A stretch of DNA of 20,572 nt. Source: Scedosporium boydii (Eukaryota > Ascomycota > Sordariomycetes > Microascales > Microascaceae). Position 1 is the first letter of the stretch. The number at the start of each line of letters is the position of its first letter. The DNA lies in NCBI GenBank assembly GCA_002221725.1, contig NJFT01000379.1, positions 1-20,572 on the forward strand, in the 5' to 3' direction. Positions 1 through 10,370 of this stretch are shown piece after piece. The notes under the pieces are model-generated. The model worked only from the letters and a program-made list of their open reading frames with translations. It ran no database searches and was not told where the DNA came from. Position numbers and translations under genes: made by a program.

Positions 1-44
<44 letters not shown>

Positions 45-75
45 GCCAGCTCTTGATATGCTAACATCATTGCAG
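1..75 (+). other. 3' part of an intron in the alpha-carbonic anhydrase gene, beginning with a 42-nt poly-A run
   Basis: The stretch ends in TTGCAG (70-75), with a GCTAAC branch-type word at 60-65, right before a reading frame that is clearly carbonic anhydrase. So 43-75 reads as the end of a normal short fungal intron. The preceding 42 consecutive A's (1-42) are not usual for such introns. They may be a real homopolymer, or a contig-end or gap-filling artefact. The upstream exons are outside the window. Confidence 0.7.
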
Positions 76-325
76 CTATTCTGGCTCTCTCACTACTCCC
101 CCCTGTAGCGAGGGCGTCACCTGGTTTGTCTCGACCCAGAGTCTCCAGATCTCCGCCGAAAACTTTGGACGCGTCCGCGACGTCATCGGCTTCAACGCCC
201 GCTTCCCCCAGAACTCCCTCGGTCAACCCAACCTTCTTGCCGTCAACGGCGCCATGATGTCCAGCCCTCAAGTGCAGCTCGCCGCTCTCCGCCAGTCCCT
301 CGGCGGACGTGTTGGATTCCAATGA
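76..325 (+). CDS. Secreted-type alpha-carbonic anhydrase, C-terminal exon (partial)
   Basis: This last exon gives 82 full codons after one leftover base from the previous exon, and stops at TGA 323-325. It opens with YSGSLTTPPCSEGVTW. That is the hallmark active-site segment of alpha-class carbonic anhydrases, equivalent to human CA II Leu198-Thr199-Thr200-Pro-Pro, with Trp209 ten residues after Thr199 as expected. A little further on, FNARFPQN matches the family's conserved N-x-R-x-x-Q segment. The Cys after TTPP is the one that forms a disulfide in extracellular members. The enzyme interconverts CO2 and bicarbonate with a zinc ion. The three zinc-binding histidines and the signal peptide would lie upstream and are not visible. 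An alternative splice acceptor (GTAG at 105-108) keeps the same frame but would cut away the active-site Thr residues, so 75/76 is preferred. Confidence 0.9.
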
Positions 326-3032
326 AGGAGCTGTAGGAGAGAAAATCAAGAAAGTTGCAGAATCCGGCGCGTACTATGTGAAGTAATGTTTACACGATGA
401 CGGGGTGGTTGTAGTTTTGTGGGGTCTGGGACAACCTCTTCCTCTCGACCTAATTCCCTTCTCCCTCCACTGCATAATAAAAAATAACAAAAAAAGTATA
501 AAAAAGGAAAAAAACCTTGTATACTACTTGGTGTCGTCTAGGCGACTTCTCTGAGATATTACCGCAGTGGTTCTGGGATGTATATTAGATTTTGTGTATC
601 AGCATATGACAGCATTATTAGGGAACTAGATAGCATTAGAGACAAGGCAAGGAGCATTTCATAGCAGTCCGATATTTGGTAAATCTACCCAAGAGCCGAT
701 CATATTAATCTGCAAGCATTAGTTCTAAAGGGAGTGAAGCCGGGTCATAGAGTTGAAGGAACAAGAATAGAATGCCGAGGTAGTTCTGAGCCTGGCAATG
801 TCCCACAATGCAATGCTTCATCTCTTGGGGACATAAAACGCCAAGACTCAAGCCGCACAGCCTAGACGCTTCAGGACCAAAGTGCGTGCCCCAGGTTCGA
901 AAGTATCTTGTATCGTCGTCTGTGCTTGGAAGCGGTCTTCAAACTCCTGTCCGAGGTAAAATTGGTGTCCAGTTGCCATTTTTGGTGAAACGATGATCAA
1001 CACAGTAATACCGTCTAGGTCAAGGCTCCCCAGATAATTTCGAGACGAAAAGTCTTATCTCCAGCCTATGGCGATTCAGCGAGGACATCTTATTGCTCTT
1101 GGCAGAATAATAGGCTCTCGATCGTCAACACAAACAACTGAAACATGAAGACCAGTTCTGGATTCCAATGCCCTTCACTTTTCCGTTGGAGTGGCCTAAT
1201 TATAGCTCAACCAATGGGAGAATATTATCACATACATTCGCGGTGGTAAAACAATGCCGAGTCCGTGATGTATTGCGTTTGCCTCACGGGGAATCTCTCC
1301 GTCCCATACAGAAAGCTAGGGCTATCCACGCTGTCACTCGGATCGCACGCGTCGTTGCCCTTCTGTACCTGCCAGGAGTGTTGTATTATTCCACGCAACA
1401 ATGTGACAAATATTTGTCGGGCGTCAGAAGCCCCCACGCCTCTTCGACGGGTCAACTCTTCTCACGTTACTGTCATAATACTGCCTGATCGGACTCACGA
1501 GCAGGCATTGTGATGTTAACTGAAGTGGAGTACCAGGTTAGCGAGATCCATTGACCAACTTAGGTCCCCGAGCCGTTTGGCCCATCCACTTCTCGGATCC
1601 CATATTCGAGGAAACGCAATGCGAAAGACGCTTAGAACATGCGTCAGTACTGATAACTCCTTCCATCTCATGAGTGGTTCCCAGATTTCGCGACTGCTGA
1701 GTACCTTCTAGTCGTTTGGGCTCGACTCTCTACACATCCCTCCCCATGCATGAGCCCTGAATCTGGACGTGCAGAATGACAGGATCTAGGAGAGGCACTG
1801 CCCAAGTCCTCGGAAGTTCAGAGAATAATCGTACGTGGCCTCTTCACACATGTTTCGCTGAGATGGCAATGGCGTAAAAGTGCGCGGTGCTCGTCTGCAC
1901 ATCTTGTGTCTCACCCGGGTACCAACCTCCATTATCAAAACTCCCCGGTGATCTTCCCTAATGTTATTATATGGCAAGCACCCACAAGCACCAGGTCTTG
2001 ATTTCTATACTCTAACTCTCGAACCGATAGACCTAGTGTCTCCTGGAAAAGCGCGGTCCCGGAAATCTAAATCGCCTCCAACAGGGATTACTTCGAGAAA
2101 GCGCTGTTTGTAGTTTTCCCTCCAAGGACTTTCGTTGCCAGTTGTCTTCCGCCGAGGTTGAGATATATTCTTCACCTTCATCGTATTTTACTTCATTGAC
2201 AAGGGCCTAGGAGGCGGGGGCGAACATCCTCCGCGTTTCAACCACACTCCCGGTCTTCTTCTACTGTATGTTCACAGCGTATCAGTTGAGAATAAGGAAA
2301 ACGTATCACAGCACACACACAACGAAGCCTCGGAGAAACGTAGGAGCTAGAACCGGTCGGGTGTCGTTTGAAGAATTTCTCTTCAGTTTCCGTCGTCAAT
2401 CCTTAATCCAAGTGCCGACACGCCGAGATTCGTGAAGTCGGGAGTAACAGAGGAGGAAGACTGACGCAAAGTGGCCAAGATTTTAGCTCGTCTGGGCCGC
2501 GGCAGCTTAGAATCGCGCGCAATAAAACACTCCTTGACACAAAATACAGTCCTCAGAGATCGGAGGCAATGATAGTATCACTATTTGGAAAGAAGAACTT
2601 CATGAACCTATGCCCTCAGGTTTTGCTTTTTTTAGCATGCGCCATTATCCCATGCTTCCCTCTAAAACAGCCAGTCGTATAGAAAAGGCACGAAAGGTTG
2701 TCAATGGTATCTGAGGAAGCCGCGGCGTTGCCGAATCATCCCATGCAACTGCTTCGAAGTCGGGTTCGTTTAAACGTGCGACGGGTTGAATATCATTGTT
2801 TCGGTGCTTAAATGCCTTGCGGCTGATGTGCCGAAAACATCTTGGCAGTTGGTAAAGTAGTGGTGGGGTGAGGTGTGTTGGACTGGCGTAAGAATATGGT
2901 TGTGCTGTGAGATACAAGCACCGGTAGCCCTCGTCATCGGGCCACGGGGACACGGACTCCTGGAAACCGGAAACGTAATGATCCCGATATCTTTCTTCTC
3001 CCCCAAATAAAGCACCATAGGTCGCGCTAACG
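326..3032. other. Intergenic region between the convergent carbonic anhydrase and SmF genes; no gene seen
   Basis: This stretch holds the 3' ends of two genes facing each other. The open frames here reach about 100 codons at most (for example 1168-1488 plus and 2645-2953 minus). None shows a family motif, a coding-like third-position pattern, or splice junctions joining it to a neighbour. Base composition is mixed, without the strong AT bias of heavily RIP-mutated fungal DNA. I see no tRNA, terminal repeats or tandem array. Confidence 0.6.
476..481 (+). terminator. Likely polyadenylation signal of the carbonic anhydrase gene
   Basis: AATAAA lies about 150 nt after the TGA stop, inside an A-rich stretch (474-511) that also carries TATAAAAAA. 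Fungal poly(A) signals are loose, so this is a plausible site rather than a certain one. Confidence 0.45.
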
Positions 3033-3359
3033 CTATCCCGTCATCGACGCGTCCTTGTCCTTTTCATCCGCGGCGCGCACCCATAGTACGTTATTGCACC
3101 TATATCCCCCGAGTCAGTTTCACGTCATAGGCTCTACCAAACGATGAAAAACAACCTACCTGATAAGAACCGAGCCTAGTGTGCCCGTGGACTTGTCCGA
3201 AATGTACTCCTCCGCGCCATCCAACTGTAGATTCATGTAGCTGTCTACCGACACGAGGGTGCCTTTGTACTCCGTCTCACCCCACTTTAGGCGCACGAAA
3301 ATCGGCTTGTTGATGAGGCCTTGCAACATAGGCCGAGGGTTGACGGGGGCGAAACTCAT
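3033..3359 (-). CDS. smf1: Small nuclear ribonucleoprotein F (SmF), two exons, complete
   Basis: The product is 88 aa, a usual size for SmF. SmF is one of seven Sm proteins that form the ring around the Sm site of U1, U2, U4 and U5 snRNAs in the nucleus. Exon 1 is 3359-3160 and exon 2 is 3099-3033. The intron (3159-3100, 60 nt) has donor GTAGGT, branch CTGAC and acceptor ATATAG, and splits an Arg codon (AG|G). The start [15 protein letters not shown] is the conserved SmF N-terminus. The Sm1 motif spans about residues 22-46 and includes DSYMN at 39-43. Sm2 is [11 protein letters not shown] at 65-75 and appears only after splicing, which confirms the junction. The ATG sits in a good context (CAAAATGAG). 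A longer upstream in-frame ATG exists but does not match the family. The tail after residue 76 is short and charged. Its upstream neighbour on the same strand, the chitin-binding gene, is not functionally related. Confidence 0.96.
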
Positions 3360-4475
3360 TTTGACGGTTCTTGTGGCGGATGTGGTGAGGATTTGAAGAT
3401 GGTTGAATGAGCTTTGAGATTTTGATGCCTGCACGAGGTCATCGCCCAAGTTTGGCTTTGGTGTGTGGCTGGTGACAATACTAAACACGTGACTATTTCT
3501 ACCTTGGCTAGGCCACACTTTGCTTCCTTATTTATGTGGCGGTGCATTTCTTACAACAATGGAAATCGCCATTGTCCAATCAAATTCAATCCCCAATTGT
3601 GTTGGACAGGCCAGCTCATGCTCATGAGCGGAAGGAGTCAACTTTTTGATCCCCGACTGCTGTGAGATGGTACACCTCAAGCTCAACGACATTTAAAAAA
3701 TAAAAATAAAAAAAATAAAAGAAAAAAAAGCCAGGGGGGATTCCTAGTAAGTCAAGGTACCGCGCCCCTTGGGGTAGTCGAATGAGACCTATTTGCGAGC
3801 AGAACTGCGAGACTATTTTGTGGACGCCAGGTCGTTCCCGACATTTCGGAGAAGAAGCCTTTTACGATTCGGAATGAAAGAGTTGAAAAGCATGAACTCT
3901 ACTCATATTTTCACTAGAAATTAGATTTCTCATTACTACCGCGGGTCTCGTACCAGAAACATGGGGAGCCATCTGCTCTCCCTTTTCTCCTATGCCATCG
4001 CCAGGCATGGTATACCTCCAGCAAACATGCCTGGTCTGGTGTCTAGAGCAAGGAAATGGAAACAGGAAGTAAACATGACAGAATATGTAACAGGGAAAGA
4101 AACCTGGGAAGGGAGTGGGAGAGCGAGAGAGCCGGGAAGGGAACTGTCTATACATGAAGCGTCCATCAACAGTTACGGCCGCAGCTGTACACCTGGGCAG
4201 AATTGGCCGGCATGAGACCAGCCCGTCGCTCTTCGATGTGGGTGGGTAGATGTGAAAACAATAAAGGAAAGAAAGCAAGAAATACGAATGGAAACGAACG
4301 AGGAGTAATGTTGGAAAGAAGTGAGAGAAGAAACAGACTAGTTGTATAGATTGCAGCAAGAAAACAACAATATTTGACAAGAACAGAGAATGGTGCGGTT
4401 TCCTCGAATACTCCTCCTAAGCTGTTTCCGATCAATGGAGGAGGCGAGGCAGTGAACCACCGAAAAAGACAATCT
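3360..4475. other. Intergenic region between SmF (5' side) and the chitin-binding gene (3' side); A/T tract
   Basis: It contains the SmF upstream region and the 3' untranslated region of the chitin-binding gene. An A-rich low-complexity tract, broken only by T and one G, covers 3692-3729. Open frames at 3862-4380 and 4166-4516 on the minus strand have no recognisable domain and are low in complexity (Phe/Leu/Pro-rich). I take them as chance frames in 3' UTR DNA. Confidence 0.55.
3526..3585 (-). promoter_or_regulatory. Candidate SmF promoter elements (TATA-like and CCAAT box)
   Basis: Reading on the minus strand, a CATAAATAAG TATA-like word lies at about 3526-3535, some 170 nt before the SmF ATG. 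An ATTGG (the inverse of CCAAT) lies at about 3577-3581. CCAAT boxes act in either orientation and bind the HAP/CBC complex in fungi. The call rests only on short word matches and position. Confidence 0.3.
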
Positions 4476-5399
4476 TTAAGGATCCTTGCACTCGCCCCAC
4501 TCCTCTTGACATCCAACAGGACGTAAACAGTTCAGATCCCCGTCACCGCAAAAACCATATCTTGAGCAACAGTTTCCGTAGGTTGAGCCGATGCAGGTTA
4601 CACCAAGGTTACCACCGCATTGGCCATCAGTGCTGACAGGTAGGCCGGGGTTAGCAGGTGGCTGGGCAGGAGCAGGAGTTTGGGGGGCTTCTGGAGTCTC
4701 TGGGGTGGCGGGGGCTTCGGGGGCTTCGGGGGTTTGAGGGGTTTCTGGAGTCTCTGGGGTTGCGGGAGTCTCTGGGGTTCCCGGGGTTGCCGGGGTTTCT
4801 GGGGGTTCGGGAGTCTCACCACCGCCCTCACACGTGCCGAACCTGGATTGGCATCCAGTACCGCAGTAATCGGCGCTGGATCCGCAGTAAAAAAATTGGG
4901 AGCAGCATCCACCGAAGGTCGAGCCGGTGCAGGTGGTCGTGTTGCCGCACATGCCGTTGGTGGTGACGGTCAGTTGGGTGGCGGGAGGCTGCGCGGGTGG
5001 TTCCGCAGGAGGCTGGGCAGGGGGCTCGGCGGGAGGGGTGCCGGGCGTCTCAGGAGGCGTAGCAGGAGGAGATGGCTCGGCGGGTGGAGCAGGAGCATCG
5101 CCGCAGCGGCCAAACTCAGGCTGGCACTTCGCAATCTCCGAACAGAAGATGTCGCCGTCACCGCAAAATCCGAACTGACTGCAGCAAAGGTTGTTGGGGC
5201 ACGTGGCTCCACCGCCGCTGGCACCGCACTCGGCAGCTCCCTGTCGCTTCGCAAGGCCCATGTGGTATTCCTGCAACTCGCGTTCGGAGAGCAGGTGGTG
5301 TCCTGCGAGGAAGCCGGCGCCGTTGTGGACAGAGATGGCCGAGACGGTGGAGAAGCCCAGGGAGGCCACGGCGGCCAGAGAGAGCGAAGTCCACCTCAT
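4476..5399 (-). CDS. Secreted chitin-binding protein with three CBM18 (hevein-like) modules
   Basis: The single-exon product is 307 aa. A signal peptide covers about residues 1-21 (hydrophobic core, VSA end). A Kex2-type site LAKR ends at residue 52, so the mature protein probably starts at Gln53. Three hevein-like modules follow, each with exactly eight cysteines: C58-C99, C151-C190 and C261-C304. Each carries the CCSxxxxCG core, with sugar-binding aromatics in SQFGFCG, SQFFYCG and SRYGFCG. CBM18 binds chitin or GlcNAc oligomers. No catalytic domain is present, so the protein is a pure binder: an effector-like or wall-associated protein rather than a chitinase. Linker 1 (about 101-141) is Pro/Ala/Glu-rich; linker 2 (about 195-250) is built of Thr-Pro-Glu repeats and is probably O-glycosylated. 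The sequon NTT at 153 may be N-glycosylated. Long frames on both strands here are by-products of the GC-rich linkers. Confidence 0.93.
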   Translation of the reverse strand: MRWTSLSLAAVASLGFSTVSAISVHNGAGFLAGHHLLSERELQEYHMGLAKRQGAAECGASGGGATCPNNLCCSQFGFCGDGDIFCSEIAKCQPEFGRCGDAPAPPAEPSPPATPPETPGTPPAEPPAQPPAEPPAQPPATQLTVTTNGMCGNTTTCTGSTFGGCCSQFFYCGSSADYCGTGCQSRFGTCEGGGETPEPPETPATPGTPETPATPETPETPQTPEAPEAPATPETPEAPQTPAPAQPPANPGLPVSTDGQCGGNLGVTCIGSTYGNCCSRYGFCGDGDLNCLRPVGCQEEWGECKDP

Positions 5400-5943
5400 T
5401 GCTGCGGGTCGTTTTGAGTCGAGACGAGACGAGAACGAACGAGACGCGTCTTGGATCGTTTTTATGCCCCGATTCTATTCACACACACGCAGACGCACGG
5501 ACGGACGCGAAAGGTGTATGAAAGCCAGGCTTCGAAACGAACTATTCACAGGAGTTGGCCACGTAAGAAAAAAAGAAAAAGGGAGGGGGAAAGGGGAAGG
5601 GGAAAGGGGGAGGACGGAAGTGGAAAGCCTTTCGGCGACTAACACTGTAACACTGCTAGATGAGTAAAAGAGAGACAGGCAGGTTCAGACACACAGCTTG
5701 AGAAAGGGAAAAAGAAAAAAGGCTTCCTGCACGCCAGATATAATGTCATGTAGGGGTTTTCTAACCCGAGGGTAGGAGCCACGTCGGGTAATAAGAACTA
5801 GAGCGGACGAGCCGCGTGGGTGGCGACCGAGAGGGGAGAATGGGGAATGAAGGAAAAGCTTCTCTCTTCCTCACTCCCTCCGATGCTAAGGCCGTCGGAA
5901 CATGATATGACGTACCCGTAAGTGAAATGTTCGGGACATTAAA
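5400..5943. other. Upstream region of the chitin-binding gene
   Basis: This is non-coding by inspection. It holds the 5' leader and promoter of the minus-strand chitin-binding gene, including the CT tract noted separately. Plus-strand frames near 5191-5667 run through the signal-peptide region in reverse and carry no domain. Confidence 0.55.
5565..5614 (-). promoter_or_regulatory. Pyrimidine-rich tract upstream of the chitin-binding gene
   Basis: On the coding (minus) strand this is an almost unbroken C/T tract, 165-215 nt before the ATG. CT-rich blocks just upstream of the transcription start are common in well-expressed genes of filamentous fungi. A TATA-like ATTATATC lies farther up at about 5737-5744. 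The role is inferred from composition and position. Confidence 0.4.
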
Positions 5944-5973
5944 CTATAAATGTCGGCTCATTTGGCCGCAAAC

Positions 5974-6081
5974 AGGGTGCTTGTCTGGGTGGCATATCTT
6001 TTCATATGGACGCGCCATCGCTTCATTGTTCCACCGGACATCGGCGGCTTGCCCAGTGCTGAGCAGTATATAATGCGCCAT
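5974..6081 (-). pseudogene. Possible relic of a J-domain (DnaJ-like) coding sequence
   Basis: A 36-codon stretch starting at an ATG resembles the first half of a J-domain. It has a Tyr-x-Leu-Leu start, an AAD turn, a helix II-like EAMARPYEKIC and then HPDKHP, which contains the diagnostic HPD tripeptide at nearly the right distance (27 residues after the Tyr; one more than in a typical J-domain). After HPDKHP the frame runs only nine codons to a stop, and helix III is not visible in any frame. The Lys/Arg pattern expected in helix II is weak. So this is either a decayed fragment of the expanded fungal J-domain family or a coincidence. It is not an intact gene. Confidence 0.25.
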
Positions 6082-8750
6082 ATTGTTCCCATTCAGGTAG
6101 ATTGAAAGGCTATGGGGCTGGTTAGGCAAGGGAGGTAGGGAGCCAGAGATCGTATAAGCCAGGCCAGATTGGCAGCAGCCGTGGGAACGAGGAACGAGCG
6201 GTCGTCCACAAAAGGAAAGCCCGTCTCGAGTTGAAAAGCCACACAAGGCCTAGCATTGATTGCTTATATATTGCGATGTGGAGGATGTGGTATTGAGAAT
6301 CAACGTTCCAGTCAATATCTCGAAGCGGCTAAATATCTCCTGGGCCATCTAGCCGGGAATGGGAGCTTGGCAGAGAAATGCCGTTCATATCTTTTCGGAG
6401 TGGAGCATCCGCGAGTGAGCTTTCCGGCAGATGGAACGACCGACCGAGCAGCGGAACGAGGACGTTGTGGCCTGTGGATAGGGTAAACGAGAAAGAAAAA
6501 ATAATCCAAAGTGATGGATGGGGGTTGTGCCGTTGATAAGTTTTGAATTGAAAATCATCTATCGATCAAAGCTTAAAACGCTGGATCAATTAGGATTTTG
6601 ACAGTTTCTTGGTCGTATCGAACAAAACAGGCCCTCGCTTGTTCCAAAGAAAGTCAACTTCAGCATCACGTAAACACTGAAGCAACTAGCAAGGTTGCCC
6701 ATTGCGGAAATGGCATTACCTAGGTTCCGCTCCGGTCAGAGGTTCAATGTAAAAACGGTATTGACACGTCTTGGCTGACTGCTCGTAGAAGCAGGCCGGT
6801 GCCTTGCAGGAACGGGCCAAATAGCCGAACCTCTAGAAGGCTCACAGGCTATGATCTGGCCCGTCGATTGATTGGCCACCTCTCAACGAACGATGCTATG
6901 CCTGCGCCGCACCATTATTGACTTCCCGATGCGAATTCTGAATCGGGATCTCGAGAATGTAAGGCGGAGGCGGCGTCGGGAGTACGAGGCGAGATGTCAC
7001 AGATAGCAAAGATAAGCCAAGGGCCTGGTTTCGGAGATCCAAATGTACCTTGTTTCTGCGGAAAATACGGGGAAAAGAGGGATATCCTAAAATGAATTGG
7101 ATTGAATGTTGACTGGTGGACTGGAAAATGCTCCATGTCCTGGGAAAGATCGGTGGGGTCCAGCGAAGTTCGAGATCAACGCCCTCTGTTCAGGTCCGTC
7201 GCTCCTTCCTTTGCCTGGCGACGCTGATTCATCCGCCGTCACGTTATTTCCCCTCACCAAGTACCGCTGAGGCAACAATTTGAAGCCTGCGACGAAGTAC
7301 TTGATCATTACAATCGTATGTCCTCACCATCATCAATTGATCCGTGAGGGGCAGCAATAACAACCCAGCCCAAGAGGGGAATGGTGGGCACACTCTCTTC
7401 ATAGGCTGTACCTTAGCGGCAGCAAGTCCCACGCTGCATGAGAAATGAGATGGAAGCATTCCATTTCGCGGGCAAGCTTCCCCCTGGGGTCCGTCCAAGG
7501 ATGACCCTTTCTCCGCACAGCTCCCGCCCACCCTATCTACGGAGCCTCGATCCTTCGTTCCACTACCGCTCCGCACTGCGCAGTAGTCCAGACTCCGCAC
7601 TCTGCCGATGAACCGAGAGATCGACAAATCGATCATCGCCCCCAACCCCCAGCTCCTGCCTATCCCGGCAAGCTGGCCAACGAACGACGATCCTCGTTTT
7701 CGTCAGTTTATGTTCGGACTATTATATCTAATTACCCTCTTATAAGCATTCTGGGCTGCTCCCAGGTAGCCTCAACGAGCGGCTTAGGATATGTTCACGG
7801 ACCCCGTTGATTGCTGCCGATGGCCCACCATATTATAGTTGACAGCCATCGGCTCGGGAGTCTTCACGGGTTAAATTTAGGAAGATGCGACTAACCGGTG
7901 GCTTTCTGTAGTCTGACATTTACAGGTGGACTTGTACCCGTCGTCGGTGCCTTCTGTCGAATAGTGACCACCCGCCCTTGCGAGGATGGTATGAACCCCA
8001 AACGAAGGAAGAGTGGGGAAGCACCTTCGAGAAGTCCTAATGTGACCTCGCGTAGAGGTCAGCTCCTCATGTGGATTCGGTAATATGCACGCTTTCTGGT
8101 CGCCCCGTAGGCCGCATACTGTAATATTCTGCGAGATAAGACAACCTTTAAGCACCTCGGTCTCGCGTAGCTAACGACCCAGAGATCTGGATTTGGGGAG
8201 GATGAGTGACTCCTCGTCCCACGCAGCAGCTTCCGACTAGCTAGTAACTCAGCAGGATAGGAAGACCATTCGAGTTCCATCACGTGTGCCTAGTTGGGGT
8301 GTCTTCATGGAGGAGGTTGGCTGGCCAATATGCCGCGTCTGCTATTCTCTAGGATATAATAATAACTACGCAGAAAGCTCGGGGTCGAAGCTATACCTCA
8401 GTATAAGCCATGGGAAACTTCTAACTAATTGAGGCCCCTTGACCCAGAGTGGCCTTGTTCCCTTCCAGAATACTCAACCCATATCCAGAGGCCATTGCAG
8501 AGAATTTTGTTATTTGTTACCGAGCTATATACCGCCAGAAGATCCCATAGTCGCTAGGCTAGAACTTCCCCATCCACGGAGTCCCCTCGCATCTCCAAGG
8601 TTCGAAGAACGTCGACATCCTACAGCCCTGCTGGCCATTCTAACGCTGTAAGGCGTTAAGTTCGTGCCCCATACGGCTTCGTAAATATAACTCCAACTGC
8701 AGTGCCTCCACAGCATTCTTACAAAAAAGGCCGCCCTTTCTTACGCCGCT

Positions 8751-8777
8751 TCCTGGCATTGGTAGGAAATGCCAGGA
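8751..8777. repeat. Perfect 10-bp inverted repeat (hairpin)
   Basis: TCCTGGCATT (8751-8760) and its exact reverse complement AATGCCAGGA (8768-8777) are separated by seven bases. No gene ends next to it, and nothing in the sequence tells what it does. Confidence 0.7.
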
Positions 8778-9782
8778 CTTGATGCTTCCACTCAATAAAC
8801 GAGAATAAGCGGCCGTCGACCGATCCTTCCCTTGAGATAGTAGATGGACTCTATCCTCCCTTCATCCAGCACTTGCAACACACTGTTGTTCTTAGCCTTT
8901 AAATACACCCCGGGGATAAAAGGGTTATCAACCCACACGATTTTTATCGTACTCGTGTTCAAAAGAGAGATGACTGCTCTCAACGTAGGATTTGGGCTGC
9001 TAGGGTTGAGGTACATATCCGAAGACGTACGTAACAGGATGGAAATAATGACTTATCCCCAGTTGCTGGATCTTGTGTCCACAAAAGCCGCAGGGCTTTT
9101 CTCTCATCATAGTACTTGAGATTGAACAGGCAATTTTGGTGGGGTTCTCGGAAATATCATTAGTTAACATTTCTAGCATGTTTTATCAAGATCGGCGAGG
9201 CCGTTTCGATCTCGATAGCTTCCCTTCACTCATGGGTATAGGGCGTAAGTATCCTTCGAGCAGGTCGAGTTAAACTAGCCCTAGAAGCTAGAGATGCCTT
9301 CTGAATTTTCAATAACATAGGGGTATATTTTGATTTGGAATAGAAATAATATCTCAAGAGTTTGGTCAAATTTCAGTACTGTGATTTCGAAACCTGGTAT
9401 AGCCATATAGGAGGGCAGCGAGTACCCTCTACTCGGTAAGATGAGCTTTTACAGAACAGAACCTGTACTCTAGCGAACCTTTTTTTTTATTTTTATTTTT
9501 TTTTTTTAGCAAACAACGGCTCCCTCAAGGTGCTGGAAGTGTTATTGACGAGAAGAAAGGAGAAGTGGCCCCGGAGACCAGAAAACGAAAGCTCTAGATC
9601 ATAGGTAATAGACAGGGACATATTCCTTCTTTAATTTTATCCTTCTTCAAGCTCTTAAAGCTATTCAAGTATCAGTTTGGGGTTCAGTCGTGTTCCTCGA
9701 TGAAATTCGGGACACTGGCCTTGGTGGTGTGTCGTTTCATATCCCGAGTCCCTGTGACCAGCATCTCGACTCTAGGTCTAAC

Positions 9783-9805
9783 TTTTTTTTTTTTTTTTTT
9801 TTTTT
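9783..9805. repeat. Poly-T run of 23
   Basis: Twenty-three consecutive T's. Another T-rich tract broken by two A's lies at 9480-9507. Either might be the reverse of a retrotransposed poly-A tail, but I see no matching element body or target-site duplication beside them. Confidence 0.8.
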
Positions 9806-10146
9806 CGATTTTCTCCTTGATGCTCTTTTCTCTTCTGTATTCGAAACGTCCAGCCGGTTACTTTCTTCCAGCTAAGTCCGCTTCCTCTCAAAGTGTCATA
9901 AGCCGTGCACACGCTATCCAGTATACCACGCCACACTTCATGCGGTATGTGGCCGTCTTCTTAGGCGACGAATCGAAGGATACTGATCGTTTCCGCCCCT
10001 CTACCTTTATGATAAAGACTCGGCCAAAGTCAGCCGGCATGAGGCTCGAGGTCTTAGAATCCCACATAGAATGTTGTACGGCCGGGGACAAAGGACATGA
10101 GAAACACTGTGCTGATACTCACACCGCTTGTTAAGATACTTCCTGG

Positions 10147-10370
10147 CTAAATCAACAGTGCTGAACATACCCCGATACGTCGGTGTTGGAAGCCGCTACG
10201 GACACTCCGTTATCGACGAGTTGGACACCCTTCGCCATGAGCGTGTCCCCGTAGTCGGCCATCTTGAGCTTGAATAGCGCGCCCACTGCGCCGTACATTC
10301 TGGTGGTCATCGAAGTATGCTTGTGGACAAAAATAGTATAGAGGCGGTCGGTGCGGAGCACTATGTGTTG
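10147..10370 (-). other. Coding-like fragment of unknown nature (possible decayed or cryptic exon)
   Basis: On the minus strand, 10361-10147 encodes a smooth, well-mixed peptide (for example MTTRMYGAVGALFKLKMADY, then MAKGVQLVDNGVSVAASNTD) with G/C-rich third positions, unlike its surroundings. It ends at a donor-like GG|GTATGT (near 10171). At its 5' side an ACGATACAG acceptor-like site (near 10378-10386) would join it to an upstream patch encoding EIVGTAGITQLAALQAA (near 10476-10430) followed by a GTAAGG donor. That join puts the downstream piece out of frame by one base, so as a gene it would be broken. I do not recognise the family. Confidence 0.2.

Larger units (their letters stand above)
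6247..9880. other. Gene-poor stretch with low-complexity tracts; no convincing gene
   Basis: The longest frames (7244-7645 minus, 133 codons; 8844-9119 plus, 91 codons; 7877-8155 minus, 92 codons) show no known domain, no signal peptide and no splice partners. T-rich tracts lie at 9480-9507 and 9783-9805 (23 T's). A hairpin lies at 8751-8777. I see no long terminal repeats or transposase or reverse-transcriptase motif, though old decayed copies could be missed by eye. Confidence 0.5.

Noticed and set aside
105..108. Alternative splice acceptor GTAG inside the carbonic anhydrase exon
   Set aside because: It keeps the frame but would remove the invariant SLTTPPC active-site residues encoded just before it; the CAG at 73-75 fits better.
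3862..4380. 172-codon minus-strand frame rich in Phe, Leu and Ser
   Set aside because: It lies in the 3' UTR of the chitin-binding gene, has no recognisable domain, and looks like translated low-complexity DNA.
4680..5417. 245-codon plus-strand Gly/Arg-rich open frame opposite the chitin-binding gene
   Set aside because: It is the antisense shadow of the CBM18 protein's Pro-rich linkers; the minus-strand protein has all 24 expected cysteines.
9480..9805. T-rich tracts as the reversed poly-A tail of a retroelement
   Set aside because: No element body, reverse-transcriptase motif or target-site duplication could be seen beside them.
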